From assembly GCA_028698335.1 (NCBI GenBank), contig JAQVDP010000029.1, positions 1 to 33,130 of the forward strand: 33,130 nucleotides of DNA, written 5' to 3'. Origin of the DNA: Nevskiales bacterium (GTDB taxonomy: Bacteria; Pseudomonadota; Gammaproteobacteria; Nevskiales; Nevskiaceae). The notes under the pieces are model-generated. The model saw only the letters and a list, made by a program, of their open reading frames with translations, did not search any database and had not been told where the DNA came from. A program made the translations under genes and the position numbers. Shown here in pieces: positions 15,388 to 23,396 of the stretch (position 1 is the first letter of the stretch; every line of letters starts with the position of its first letter).

Positions 15388-15840
15388 ATGGCGCGTCAAC
15401 ATCGAACCGGCGCATCCCGCGGGCGCACGGCCCGCATCGGCGCGGTCAGCGCCGTCATCGGACTCGTACTTGCGGCGGCCACGGCGACCGCCGCTGCCGC
15501 CGGTGCCGACCTGCTGCCGCCGCTCGAATCCGCGGCCCGTGCGACCGACCCCGGCTTCGCCGGCTTCTCGGCCGCCCGCGGCCAGAGCTTCTTCGACGCC
15601 ACCCACGGCGGCAAATGGAGCTGCAGCTCCTGCCATACGCGCAATCCGCTGCAGGCCGGGCGTCACGCCGCCACCGGCAGGCCGATCAAACCACTGGCAC
15701 CGGCCGCCAATCCGCAGCGCCTCAGCGATCCGGCCAAGGTCGACAAGTGGTTCCGGCGCAACTGCAGGGACGTCCTCGAACGCGAGTGCAGCCCGGCCGA
15801 GAAAGGCGACGTCATCACCTACCTGCTGTCCCTGCAATGA
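15388..15840 (+). CDS. Sphaeroides heme protein (SHP)-type cytochrome c, DUF1924
   Basis: This 150-residue secreted monoheme cytochrome has a signal peptide (Ala/Val-rich, to about residue 39), heme motif CSSCH (79-83) and the DUF1924 tail WFRRNCRDVLERECSPAEKGDVITYLLSL with two Cys (126, 134) likely to form a disulfide. In the family, an Asn is the releasable sixth heme ligand and the protein binds oxygen, NO or similar ligands once reduced. It heads the conserved shp-dhc-cytochrome b set; the diheme cytochrome is its known electron donor. CGGAGG before the ATG is a strong ribosome site. Confidence 0.92.
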   Translation: MARQHRTGASRGRTARIGAVSAVIGLVLAAATATAAAAGADLLPPLESAARATDPGFAGFSAARGQSFFDATHGGKWSCSSCHTRNPLQAGRHAATGRPIKPLAPAANPQRLSDPAKVDKWFRRNCRDVLERECSPAEKGDVITYLLSLQ

Positions 15841-15850
15841 GGGCCCACCG

Positions 15851-16312
15851 ATGAACCGATCCAAGATACTGCTGGTGGGCGCGACGCTCGCCGCCGGCAT
15901 CACCACCCCGGCCGCGCTGGCGGACCAGGAGCGCTTCGCCATGACCCATCCGACCTGGAACGAAGAGTGCGGCAGCTGCCACGTCGCCTACCCGCCGCAA
16001 CTGCTGCCCGCGGCCTCCTGGGAGGCTCTGCTGGGCGATCTCGGCAACCACTTCGGCAGCGATGCCTCGCTCGATCCGGCAACCGCCGCAGAGCTGCTCG
16101 CCTATGCGCGGATGCATGCATCGGCGCGCACCGCCGCCGGCGAGCCGACGCTGCGCATCACCCGCACCCGCTGGTTCCTGCATGAGCACGACGAGATCGG
16201 CCCGGCCACGTGGCAGCGTCCCGCGATCGGCAGTCCGGCCAATTGCGCCGCCTGCCATCGCGGCGCCGACAGCGGCGACTACAGCGAGCGTCGCATCAAG
16301 ATTCCACGATAG
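15851..16312 (+). CDS. Diheme cytochrome c (DHC)
   Basis: This 153-residue periplasmic protein has a signal peptide (cleavage near ALA-DQ, residue 24) and two heme motifs, CGSCH (40-44) and CAACH (132-136), with TRTRWFLHEHDEIG between them. The N-terminal FAMTHPTWNEECGSCHVAYPPQLLPA is typical of the diheme family that passes electrons from membrane cytochrome b to SHP. Gaps of 10 and 6 bases to its neighbours show tight co-transcription. Confidence 0.92.
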   Translation: MNRSKILLVGATLAAGITTPAALADQERFAMTHPTWNEECGSCHVAYPPQLLPAASWEALLGDLGNHFGSDASLDPATAAELLAYARMHASARTAAGEPTLRITRTRWFLHEHDEIGPATWQRPAIGSPANCAACHRGADSGDYSERRIKIPR

Positions 16313-16318
16313 GAGCAG

Positions 16319-17041
16319 ATGATGAGCACCACCCGCATCCTGGTTTGGGACATCCCCACCCGCGTCTTCCACTGGCTGCTGGCGATCAGCTTCGCCGGCG
16401 CCTACATCACCGCCGAATCCGAATCCTGGCGCCTGGTCCACGTCACCCTGGGCTACAGCTTTGCCGGGCTGATCCTGTTCCGTCTGGTCTGGGGCCTGAT
16501 CGGCACGCGGCACGCACGCTTCAGCGACTTCGCATTCGGGCCGAAACGGGTCGTCGCCTATCTGCGCAGCCTGCTCAGCCGCGAGCCCGAGCATCACGTC
16601 GGCCACAACCCGGCCGGCAGCTGGGCGATCTACGCAATCCTGCTGCTCGGCCTGGGCATCGGCGCGAGCGGCTACGCCCTGTACAACGACATCGGCGGCG
16701 AGGCCTTCGAGGAAATCCACGAAGTGCTCGGCAATCTGGTGCTCGGCATCGTCGTGATCCACGTCGCCGGCGTCCTGATCAGCAGCTTCCTGCATCGCGA
16801 GAACTTGCCGCGCAGCATGGTCACCGGCTACAAGGACGGTGAAGCCTCGCAGGCCATCAGCGGGTCGCGCGCGATCGTCGGCGCGATGCTGGCCGCGGCG
16901 GTCCTGGGGTTCTGGCTCAACGCCTTCGGCATCCGCGAATCCCTGGTCGGCGCGCCGGTCGACGTCGCCGCGCAGGAGAACGGACATGGGCACGACGCAG
17001 GCGTCGCCGGGCGCTACGATGACGATGATGACGACGACTGA
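16319..17041 (+). CDS. Cytochrome b561-type membrane protein with poly-Asp tail
   Basis: This 240-residue protein has four to five membrane helices. Candidate heme-b His ligands lie in the first (VFHWLL), second (LVHVTLG), third (EIHEVLGNLVLG) and fourth (IVVIHVAGV) helices, the pattern of prokaryotic cytochrome b561/Ni-Fe hydrogenase cytochrome b. It would move electrons from the quinol pool to the diheme cytochrome. The C-terminus is odd: GHGHDAGVAGRY followed by seven Asp residues, perhaps a metal-binding or charge tail. The start at 16319 follows GGAG; a second ATG at 16322 is equally usable. Confidence 0.92.
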   Translation: MMSTTRILVWDIPTRVFHWLLAISFAGAYITAESESWRLVHVTLGYSFAGLILFRLVWGLIGTRHARFSDFAFGPKRVVAYLRSLLSREPEHHVGHNPAGSWAIYAILLLGLGIGASGYALYNDIGGEAFEEIHEVLGNLVLGIVVIHVAGVLISSFLHRENLPRSMVTGYKDGEASQAISGSRAIVGAMLAAAVLGFWLNAFGIRESLVGAPVDVAAQENGHGHDAGVAGRYDDDDDDD

Positions 17042-17050
17042 GAGTCCGCC

Positions 17051-17713
17051 GTGCGCATCCTGATCGTCGAGGACGACACGCTGCTGGGGGACGGCCTGCA
17101 GGCCGGCCTCCGGCAGCGCGGCTTCGAGGCCGACTGGGTCCGCGACGGACACGCCGCGACGCTGGCGCTCGACACCGAAACCTTCGCCGCCGTCGTGCTC
17201 GACCTCGGCCTTCCCGGCGGCGTCGACGGACTCGACGTACTGCGGCGTCTGCGTGGCCGTAGCGGGCAACCGCCGGTGCTGATCCTGACCGCGCGCGACG
17301 CGGTCGACGACCGCGTGCGTGGCCTCGACAGCGGCGCCGACGACTACGTCGTCAAGCCGGTCGACCTCGACGAACTGGCCGCGCGCCTGCGCGCGCTGGT
17401 GCGCCGGGCCAAGGGCAGCGCGCAGCCGCTGCTGCAGGTCGGCGCCATCACCCTCGATCCGGCGGCGCGGACGGTGCGCCACCACGACGCCCCGGTGGAG
17501 CTGAGTGCACGCGAGTTCGCGCTGCTGCAGGAGCTGATGCTCAACGCCGGCCGCGTGCTCACCCGTGAGCAGATCGAAAGCCAGCTCTACACCTGGGGCG
17601 ACGCGATCGAGAGCAACGCCCTCGAAGTGCATGTTCATCACTTGCGGCGCAAACTGTCGGCCGACGCCATCCGCACCGTGCGCGGCGTCGGCTACATGAT
17701 GGCGGCGGAATGA
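17051..17713 (+). CDS. OmpR-family response regulator (QseB/PmrA-like)
   Basis: This 220-residue protein has a receiver domain with EDD (7-9), Asp51 (VLDLGLPG), TARD and VVKPVDLDEL, then a winged helix ending VRGVGYMMAAE. It starts with GTG at 17051, 9 bases after the cytochrome b gene, and so belongs to the cytochrome operon. QseB/PmrA relatives bind CTTAA direct repeats like the box at 15326-15341, so autoregulation of the operon is likely (inference). Confidence 0.93.
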   Translation: MRILIVEDDTLLGDGLQAGLRQRGFEADWVRDGHAATLALDTETFAAVVLDLGLPGGVDGLDVLRRLRGRSGQPPVLILTARDAVDDRVRGLDSGADDYVVKPVDLDELAARLRALVRRAKGSAQPLLQVGAITLDPAARTVRHHDAPVELSAREFALLQELMLNAGRVLTREQIESQLYTWGDAIESNALEVHVHHLRRKLSADAIRTVRGVGYMMAAE

Positions 17714-17741
17714 ACCCCGAGACGGATCCCAGTCGACCGGC

Positions 17742-19139
17742 ATGACCAGCACCGCGGCAACATCCGAAGCCGAACCGCCGCGCCCGTCGCGACGCGGGTG
17801 GCTGCCGCGCTCGATCCGCGCACGCCTGCTGCTGTCGCTGCTGGCGACCACGGCGCTGATCTGGATGGCGGCCGCCGGCCTCGCCTACCGCGACGCCCTG
17901 CACGAAATCGACGAACTGCTCGACGCCCATCTCGCGCAGGCCGCCACCCTGCTCGTCGCGCAGGGCGGCGAGCTCGACGAGATCGACACCGAACACGCCC
18001 CGTTGCTGCACAAGTACAGCCGCCGCGTCGCCTTCCAGGTCTGGGAGGACGGCCGCGAGCTGCTGCTGCATTCGGCCAACGCGCCGAACGTCCGCCTGTC
18101 ACCGCGCGACCGGGGCTTCGCGGACGAACGCATCGACGGACGGCGCTGGCGTGTCTACAGCGTCTGGAGCGACGACCTGCTGATCCAGGTGGCCGAGGAG
18201 GACCGCGCGCGCGCCGCGATCGCGCACGGCGTCAGCCGCAACCTGATCCTGCCACTGGTCATCGGCCTGCCCCTGCTCGGGCTCCTGATCGCGTGGAGCG
18301 TGCGCCGGCACCTGCGCCCACTCAACATCCTGTCCGCCGAAGTCGGACGCCGGGCGCCCGATCATCTCGCGCCGCTGCCGATCCCGCGTGATCTGCCGGC
18401 GGAGCTGGCGCCCCTGCTGACCCGCCTCAACGCCCTGCTCGCGCAACTGTCCGCGTCGTTCGACGCCGAACGGCGCTTCACCGCCGACGCCGCCCACGAA
18501 CTGCGCACGCCGCTGGCGGCGCTCAAGGTGCAGGCCCAGGTCGCGCAGCGCGCCGCGACCGAGGCCGAGCGCGGCGCGGCGCTGGCCAAGGTGCTGCAGG
18601 CCGGGGACCGGGCCGCGCGGCTGATCGACCAGCTGCTGACGCTGGCGCGCCTGGAGCCGGCGCATCTGCGCCACCATGCCGACGTGGTCGACCTGCGCGC
18701 GCTCGCCGCGAGCGTGACCGCCGACCTGGCGCCGCAGGCCCTGCAACGCGACATCGAGCTGGCGGTCGACGGCGGCAACGCGCGCATCGACGGCCATACC
18801 GACCTGCTCGCGATCCTGCTGCGCAATCTCGTCGACAACGCGATCCGCTACAGCCCCGATCACACCCGCGTACGCATCGGCCTGCATCGCAGCGACCATC
18901 ACGTCACGCTCGAAGTCGTCGATCAGGGGCCCGGAATCGCCGCCGAATTGCGCGACCGTCTCGGCCAGCGCTTCCAGCGCCTCGGCCGCGCCGATGCCAG
19001 CGGCACCGGGCTGGGCCTGTCGATCGCCCAGCGCGTCGCGCAACTGCACGGCGCACAGCTGCAGTTCGACGACGGCGACGACGGCCGCGGCCTGCGCGTG
19101 CACGTCCGCTTCGAAGGCAGCCACCGCACCCCGGCATAG
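17742..19139 (+). CDS. Sensor histidine kinase (QseC-like)
   Basis: This 465-residue protein has a cytoplasmic N-terminus, a first membrane helix at about 25-47, a periplasmic 2CSK_N-like sensor (LHEIDELLDAHLAQAATLL, then RRVAFQVWEDGRELLLHSANAP), a second helix at about 167-187 and a short linker. HisKA follows with His252 (ADAAHELRTPLAALKVQ), then an ATPase domain with NLVDNAIRYSP, DQGPGI and GTGLGLSI. This architecture matches QseC/PmrB relatives. It would phosphorylate the regulator 28 bases upstream. The signal is unknown; placement in a cytochrome operon points to redox, oxygen or NO cues (inference). Confidence 0.92.
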   Translation: MTSTAATSEAEPPRPSRRGWLPRSIRARLLLSLLATTALIWMAAAGLAYRDALHEIDELLDAHLAQAATLLVAQGGELDEIDTEHAPLLHKYSRRVAFQVWEDGRELLLHSANAPNVRLSPRDRGFADERIDGRRWRVYSVWSDDLLIQVAEEDRARAAIAHGVSRNLILPLVIGLPLLGLLIAWSVRRHLRPLNILSAEVGRRAPDHLAPLPIPRDLPAELAPLLTRLNALLAQLSASFDAERRFTADAAHELRTPLAALKVQAQVAQRAATEAERGAALAKVLQAGDRAARLIDQLLTLARLEPAHLRHHADVVDLRALAASVTADLAPQALQRDIELAVDGGNARIDGHTDLLAILLRNLVDNAIRYSPDHTRVRIGLHRSDHHVTLEVVDQGPGIAAELRDRLGQRFQRLGRADASGTGLGLSIAQRVAQLHGAQLQFDDGDDGRGLRVHVRFEGSHRTPA

Positions 19140-19150
19140 CCGCGTCCTCC

Positions 19151-19166
19151 CCGCGCGCAAGCGCGG
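19151..19166 (+). other. GC-rich stem-loop after the cytochrome/kinase operon
   Basis: CCGCGC-GCAA-GCGCGG is a perfect six-base stem with a GNRA-class tetraloop, 12 bases past the kinase stop. Without a T-run it is at most a weak or Rho-aided terminator, or a 3'-end stabiliser. Confidence 0.4.
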
Positions 19167-19171
19167 AGAAC

Positions 19172-19215
19172 TTGCCTGCGCTTCATCGTGCGCCTATTCT
19201 GGACCAATCAGTCCA
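19172..19215 (+). promoter_or_regulatory. Promoter and NemR-like operator of the tetR-dehalogenase operon
   Basis: A -35 TTGCCT (19172-19177) and a -10 TATTCT (19195-19200) are separated by 17 bases. The inverted repeat TGGAC-CAATCA-GTCCA (19200-19215) overlaps the -10 end and the expected start site, so bound repressor would block RNA polymerase. The site resembles the NemR box of E. coli (TAGAC-N6-GTCTA type). Confidence 0.68.
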
Positions 19216-19248
19216 TAACAGGAGCCGCGCCGGCAGACGGCGACATCC

Positions 19249-19857
19249 ATGGCCCGTCCTCCCGCATTCGATCGCGAGCGCGCGCTCAACCAGGCGACCA
19301 AGCTGTTCTGGGCGCGCGGCTATCACGCCACCGCGCTGCCGGATCTGCTGGAGACGATGGGCATCGCCCGCAGCAGCTTCTACGCCGCGTTCGGGGACAA
19401 GCGCTCGCTGTTCGCCGAATGCCTGCGGCGCTTCGGCCGACGCACGCTGGAGATCACGCACGCGGCACAGCCCCGGTCGACCGATACGGCCGACGCCGGC
19501 GAGATGGTGCGCGGCTTCTTCGCGGCGACGATTCTCGACGTCGCGCCGGACCGTCTGCGCAACGGCTGCCTGCTGGTCAACAGCGTGCTGGAACTGGCCG
19601 ACACCGACCCCGAGCTGAGCCGCCTTTCGGCGCAACACCTCGGCGATATCGAGGACGCGTTCGAGCAGGCATTCGACGCGGCGCTCTCGAACGGCACCCT
19701 GCGGTCGCTGCTCAGCGCGCGCGACCTCGCGCGCTGCGTGATGACGCTGAACCAGGGCCTGCGCGTGCAGAGCCGCAAGCGGGTCCCCCGCGAGACGTTG
19801 TGGTCCACCGTCGAGAACACCCTGGCACTGCTCGGCCTGAGCCGGCACGCCGCCTGA
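19249..19857 (+). CDS. TetR-family repressor (NemR-like)
   Basis: This 202-residue protein has an N-terminal helix-turn-helix (ATALPDLLETMGIARSSFYAAFGDKRSLF, 28-56) and a helical ligand domain with RNGCLLVNSVLEL. Cys107 lies at almost the same place as Cys106 of NemR, the electrophile- and chlorine-sensing residue. With the NemR-like operator just upstream and two detoxification-type enzymes downstream, autorepression relieved by reactive electrophiles is a reasonable inference. Other TetR members share the NGCLLVN motif without known redox sensing, so this needs direct evidence. The gap to the next gene is 19 bases. Confidence 0.9.
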   Translation: MARPPAFDRERALNQATKLFWARGYHATALPDLLETMGIARSSFYAAFGDKRSLFAECLRRFGRRTLEITHAAQPRSTDTADAGEMVRGFFAATILDVAPDRLRNGCLLVNSVLELADTDPELSRLSAQHLGDIEDAFEQAFDAALSNGTLRSLLSARDLARCVMTLNQGLRVQSRKRVPRETLWSTVENTLALLGLSRHAA

Positions 19858-19876
19858 TACAGGAGGAGAAACAAGG

Positions 19877-20755
19877 ATGTCCGCCACCCAGCCCATCGAG
19901 AAGAAACGCGTCACCGTCAACGGCAAGTCGCTGGCCTATGTGGAGGTCGGCTCCGGCGCCCCGATCGTGCTGCTGCACGGCAACCCGACCTCGTCCTATC
20001 TGTGGCGCGACGTCTGGCCGGAGCTGGCCGGCAGCGGCCGCGTGATCGTGCCGGACCTGATCGGCCAGGGCGACTCGGAGAAACTGCCGGCGAGCGAAGG
20101 ACCGCAGCGCTATTCGTTCCAGGTCGCCTACGACTATCTCGACGGCCTGATGTCGGCACTGGGCCTGACCCGCAACGTCACCCTGGTCCTGCACGACTGG
20201 GGCAGCGGCCTGGGCTTCCACTGGGCCAACCTGCACCGCGACGCGGTCCGCGCGATCGCCTACATGGAGGCGATCGTGATGCCGGTAACCTGGTCGGACT
20301 GGCCCGAGTCGGCGGTGGGCATCTTCAAGGGCTTCCGCTCCGCCAAGGGCGAGGACCTGATTCTCAACCGCAACATGTTCATCGAGGCGGTGCTGCCGAG
20401 TTCGATCCTGCGCAAGCTCAGCGACGCGGAGATGGACGAATACCGGCGGCCGTTTCCGAACCCCGAAGACCGCCAGCCGATGCTGAACTGGCCACGGCAT
20501 ATCCCGATCGAGGGCGAGCCGGCGCAGATGGTCGAATGGGTCGACGCCTACGGGCAGTACCTGGCATCGAGCCCGCTGCCGAAGCTGTTCATCAACGCCG
20601 ATCCCGGTTCGATTCTGGTCGGCCGCCAGCGCGAGTTCTGCCGCAGCTGGCCCAACCAGACCGAAGTCACGGTCAAGGGTCTGCACTTCATCCAGGAAGA
20701 TTCCGGCCCCGAGATCGGTCGCGCCGTCGCGGACTGGCTCCGCGCGCTGGCCTAG
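19877..20755 (+). CDS. Haloalkane dehalogenase (HLD-II type)
   Basis: This 292-residue alpha/beta hydrolase has HGNPTSSYLWR (halide-binding Asn36), nucleophile Asp107 followed by Trp108 (LHDWGSG), acid Glu131 (YMEAIVMP) and base His270 (GLHFIQED). The Asp-His-Glu triad with the Asn-Trp halide pair is diagnostic of subfamily HLD-II (DhaA, LinB). The enzyme hydrolyses carbon-halogen bonds to an alcohol and a halide ion in the cytosol. GGAGGAG before the ATG is a strong ribosome site. It is co-transcribed with the upstream tetR and probably the downstream flavoprotein. The preferred substrate is not predictable. Confidence 0.93.
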   Translation: MSATQPIEKKRVTVNGKSLAYVEVGSGAPIVLLHGNPTSSYLWRDVWPELAGSGRVIVPDLIGQGDSEKLPASEGPQRYSFQVAYDYLDGLMSALGLTRNVTLVLHDWGSGLGFHWANLHRDAVRAIAYMEAIVMPVTWSDWPESAVGIFKGFRSAKGEDLILNRNMFIEAVLPSSILRKLSDAEMDEYRRPFPNPEDRQPMLNWPRHIPIEGEPAQMVEWVDAYGQYLASSPLPKLFINADPGSILVGRQREFCRSWPNQTEVTVKGLHFIQEDSGPEIGRAVADWLRALA

Positions 20756-20786
20756 CATCCCCCCACCTCCCGAAAGAACCCCCAAC

Positions 20787-21758
20787 ATGAAAACCCGCAT
20801 CACCGAACTGTTCGGCATCCAGCACCCCATCATCCAGGGCGGCATGCACTTCGTCGGATTCGCCGAACTCGCCGCCGCGGTCTCCAACGCCGGCGGTCTC
20901 GGCATCATCACCGGACTGACCCAGAAGACGCCGGAGAATCTCGCCCGCGAGATCGCGCGCTGCCGCGAGATGACCGACAAGCCCTTCGGCGTCAATCTCA
21001 CCTTCCTGCCGGTCATCGAGGCGCCCGATTACGACGGGCTGATCAAGGTCATCATCGACGGCGGGGTCAAGGCCGTGGAGACCGCGGGCAACAATCCGTC
21101 CAAGTACCTGCCCGCCCTGCGCGAGGCCGGCATCAAGGTCATCCACAAGTGCACCTCGGTGCGCCATGCGCTCAAGGCGCAGTCGATCGGCTGCGACGCG
21201 GTCTCGGTCGACGGTTTCGAATGCGGCGGCCATCCCGGCGAGGACGACGTCCCCAACATGATCCTGCTGCCGCGCGCCGCCGACGAACTGGAGATCCCCT
21301 TCGTCGCGTCGGGCGGCATGGCCGACGCCCGCTCGCTGGTCGCGTCGCTGGCAATGGGCGCCGACGGCATGAACATGGGCACGCGCTTCCTCGCCACCCG
21401 CGAAGCGCCGGTCCACGACAACGTCAAGCAGGCGATCGTGCAGGCCAGCGAACTCGATACGCGCCTGGTGATGCGCCCGCTGCGCAACACCGAACGGGTG
21501 CTCAACAATCCCGCGGTCGAACGCCTCCTCCAGACCGAGCGCGAAAAGGGCGCGCAGCTCGAATTCGCGGACATCGCCAAGGAAGTCGCCGGTGTCTATC
21601 CGCGCGTGATGCAGCAGGGCGACGTCGGCGCCGGCGCGTGGTCCTGCGGCATGGTCGCGGGCCTGATCCACGACATCCCGACCTGCAAGGAACTGATCGA
21701 CCGGATCATGAGCGAAGCCGAGCAGATCATCCGCCAGCGCCTGCTCGGCATGCTGTAA
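20787..21758 (+). CDS. Nitronate monooxygenase-like FMN oxidoreductase
   Basis: This 323-residue TIM-barrel flavoprotein has PIIQGGMHFVGFAELAAAVSNAGGLGIITG at the start, GVNLTFLP, the central HKCTSVRHALKAQSIGCDAVSVDGFECGGHPGEDDVPNMILLPRAA and the FMN phosphate site FVASGGMADARSLVASLAMGADGMNMGTRF. The family (2-nitropropane dioxygenase/NMO) oxidises alkyl nitronates; some members are NADH:quinone or enoyl reductases. The His in GGHPG is conserved in the family. It lies 31 bases after the dehalogenase and ends at a terminator. Confidence 0.9.
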   Translation: MKTRITELFGIQHPIIQGGMHFVGFAELAAAVSNAGGLGIITGLTQKTPENLAREIARCREMTDKPFGVNLTFLPVIEAPDYDGLIKVIIDGGVKAVETAGNNPSKYLPALREAGIKVIHKCTSVRHALKAQSIGCDAVSVDGFECGGHPGEDDVPNMILLPRAADELEIPFVASGGMADARSLVASLAMGADGMNMGTRFLATREAPVHDNVKQAIVQASELDTRLVMRPLRNTERVLNNPAVERLLQTEREKGAQLEFADIAKEVAGVYPRVMQQGDVGAGAWSCGMVAGLIHDIPTCKELIDRIMSEAEQIIRQRLLGML

Positions 21759-21777
21759 GCGCCGTCACCCCGAATCC

Positions 21778-21804
21778 GCGGGCCCGCTGCGGCGGGTCCG
21801 CTTT
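21778..21804. terminator. Terminator between convergent genes
   Basis: GCGGGCCCGC-TGCG-GCGGGTCCGC forms a ten-pair stem with one G-T wobble, followed by a short TTT. It separates the nitronate monooxygenase gene (+) from the cupin gene (-). The short T-run makes it only moderately strong. Confidence 0.65.
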
Positions 21805-21806
21805 GT

Positions 21807-22454
21807 TCAGACCCGGCGCTTGATCCAGACCAGCGCTCCGGCATCGGGATCGGCCTGCACGGTCACGGACGCGGCGGCGGGCAGGCGCAGCCAGTCGCGC
21901 GCCCCCATTGCATGGGCACCGGCACGCAGCCGCCCCTCGACCAGCAGCAGCTCGCTGATCCCGGCCGCGCCGATTTCGGTCCGCGCGCCAGGTGCCAGCC
22001 GCAGCAGGCGCACCTGTTCGTGGGCGTCGTCGAACAGCACGGCCTCGCCGATCCCCGGCGCGACCTCGGCGAAGACGATGTCGTCCGGCCGCAGGCACAC
22101 CGTCCTGCGGTCGTCCGGCTCGAACTGGCGCAGCTTCACGAAGATCGTGCAGCCGGCATCCGAGCGCGGCGTATGCCGGGAGGTCGGCGGATTGCGCACG
22201 TAACTGCCTTGCGGATAGTCGCCATGCTCGTCCTGGAACACGCCTTCGAGCACGTAGAACTCTTCGCCCAGATCGTGGGTATGCGCGGCGAACGCGCTGC
22301 CGGGCGCGTAACGCACGATCGACGTCGCCCGCGCGACCTCGTCACCGATGCGGTCGAGCATGCGGCGGTCGACGCCCGGCGCCGGCGACGCCTGCCATTC
22401 GGCCGTCGCGTACGCGACGAAGGCCGTCCGTTCGAAATCCGCATTCAGTTTCAT
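21807..22454 (-). CDS. ChrR-like two-domain cupin protein
   Basis: This 215-residue protein has a first cupin domain with metal-ligand pattern H58-x-H60-x3-E64 ... H94 (FAAHTHDLGEEFYVLEGVFQDEHGDYPQGSYVRNPPTSRHTP) and a second, degenerate cupin (about 130-210). It matches the C-terminal cupin half of ChrR anti-sigma factors, but the zinc-binding anti-sigma domain and any sigma gene are absent, so an enzymatic or sensor role is more likely. The ATG overlaps the stop of the upstream PNPOx-like gene (ATGA, 22451-22454), showing translational coupling. Confidence 0.85.
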   Translation of the reverse strand: MKLNADFERTAFVAYATAEWQASPAPGVDRRMLDRIGDEVARATSIVRYAPGSAFAAHTHDLGEEFYVLEGVFQDEHGDYPQGSYVRNPPTSRHTPRSDAGCTIFVKLRQFEPDDRRTVCLRPDDIVFAEVAPGIGEAVLFDDAHEQVRLLRLAPGARTEIGAAGISELLLVEGRLRAGAHAMGARDWLRLPAAASVTVQADPDAGALVWIKRRV

Positions 22455-23389
22455 GACGTCGCTTCGCCTCCCCGGCTCGTGCCCGGCGCGACATCGTACC
22501 AACGCAGCGGCAGCACGCCAGGCAGCCGCAGTCCGTGATCGAGGGTGAAGGTCCACGCGCGTTCGGCGCCGTCGAGCCCGTCCAGGCGTGCGTCGCCGTC
22601 CCAGATCATCGCCACCGTCCCGGTCAGCAGCAGCAGGTCGCCGCGGACAAAGTCGACGAAACACAGGCCGGCTCGCGGGTACACCGCGAAATTGCCGAGC
22701 GTGTTGTAGTGACGGTTGCCCCGATAGTCCGGCACCGTCAGCGTCGAGCCCGACACCCGCACGAATCCGGCGGCCCCACCGCGGTGGGAAACGTCCGCAC
22801 TCGACGGCGTCGCGGCGCCGTCACCGGGCGCGACACTGGCGACGAAGCAGGTATCCGCCGCCGCGATCAGGCCGGCATCGGCCGCGGCCAGCGTGCGGAA
22901 GCGGCGCACCGGCTGCGGCGCTGGCGACGCCCCGGACAGCGCGCGGGGGTGGATGTACTGCGGGCAGTTGCCGTAGGCCTGGTCCACCGCAAAGCTGACG
23001 CCTGCCGCGTCGACGGCCGCGACGTGCATCGACAGGCGATTGCGCCGCCGCGTCGCCAGCTCGATGCCGAGCCCGCCGACGGCCGCACCCGGTCGCAGCA
23101 GCTCCCACAACGGATCGCCCGCAGCCGGCCGCGCCGTCATGCGCAGATGTCGTGCATCCGGCGTCTCCAGAAATCCGGGAGCGCCCCAGCACAGCGACGC
23201 CCACGGCCACCCGGCCGGATCGACGCCGCCCAGGATCAGGAACGGCAACTGCGCATAGAACGCCCGGTGCTGCTCCGGCATGTGATCCCGCACCATGCGC
23301 GGCGCGTACTGCGCGACGCGCTCACGCACGCCCAGGCGGGTCTGCACCGCCAGTTCGCCGGCGTGGAACAGCGCATCGGCGGCGGACAT
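22451..23389 (-). CDS. Pyridoxamine 5'-phosphate oxidase-like FMN-binding protein
   Basis: This 312-residue split-barrel flavoprotein contains HRAFYAQLPFLILGGVDPAGWPWASLCWGAPGF, the RNRLSMH segment, CPQYIHPR and, near the C-terminus, YRGNRHYNTLGNFAVYPRAGLCFVDFVRGDLLLLTG, all typical of the long PNPOx-like family. This is not the vitamin B6 enzyme but a relative seen beside GSTs and ferredoxin-type reductases. It probably binds FMN or F420/heme and acts on small reactive compounds (inference). It lies 7 bases after the GST and is coupled to the cupin. Confidence 0.85.
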   Translation of the reverse strand: MSAADALFHAGELAVQTRLGVRERVAQYAPRMVRDHMPEQHRAFYAQLPFLILGGVDPAGWPWASLCWGAPGFLETPDARHLRMTARPAAGDPLWELLRPGAAVGGLGIELATRRRNRLSMHVAAVDAAGVSFAVDQAYGNCPQYIHPRALSGASPAPQPVRRFRTLAAADAGLIAAADTCFVASVAPGDGAATPSSADVSHRGGAAGFVRVSGSTLTVPDYRGNRHYNTLGNFAVYPRAGLCFVDFVRGDLLLLTGTVAMIWDGDARLDGLDGAERAWTFTLDHGLRLPGVLPLRWYDVAPGTSRGGEATS

Positions 23390-23396
23390 GCTGGCG

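Noticed and set aside
15815-17851. A 678-codon open frame on the minus strand opposite the cytochrome/response-regulator genes
   Set aside because: The plus strand encodes cytochromes with heme motifs and a receiver domain; the antisense product has no recognisable motif.
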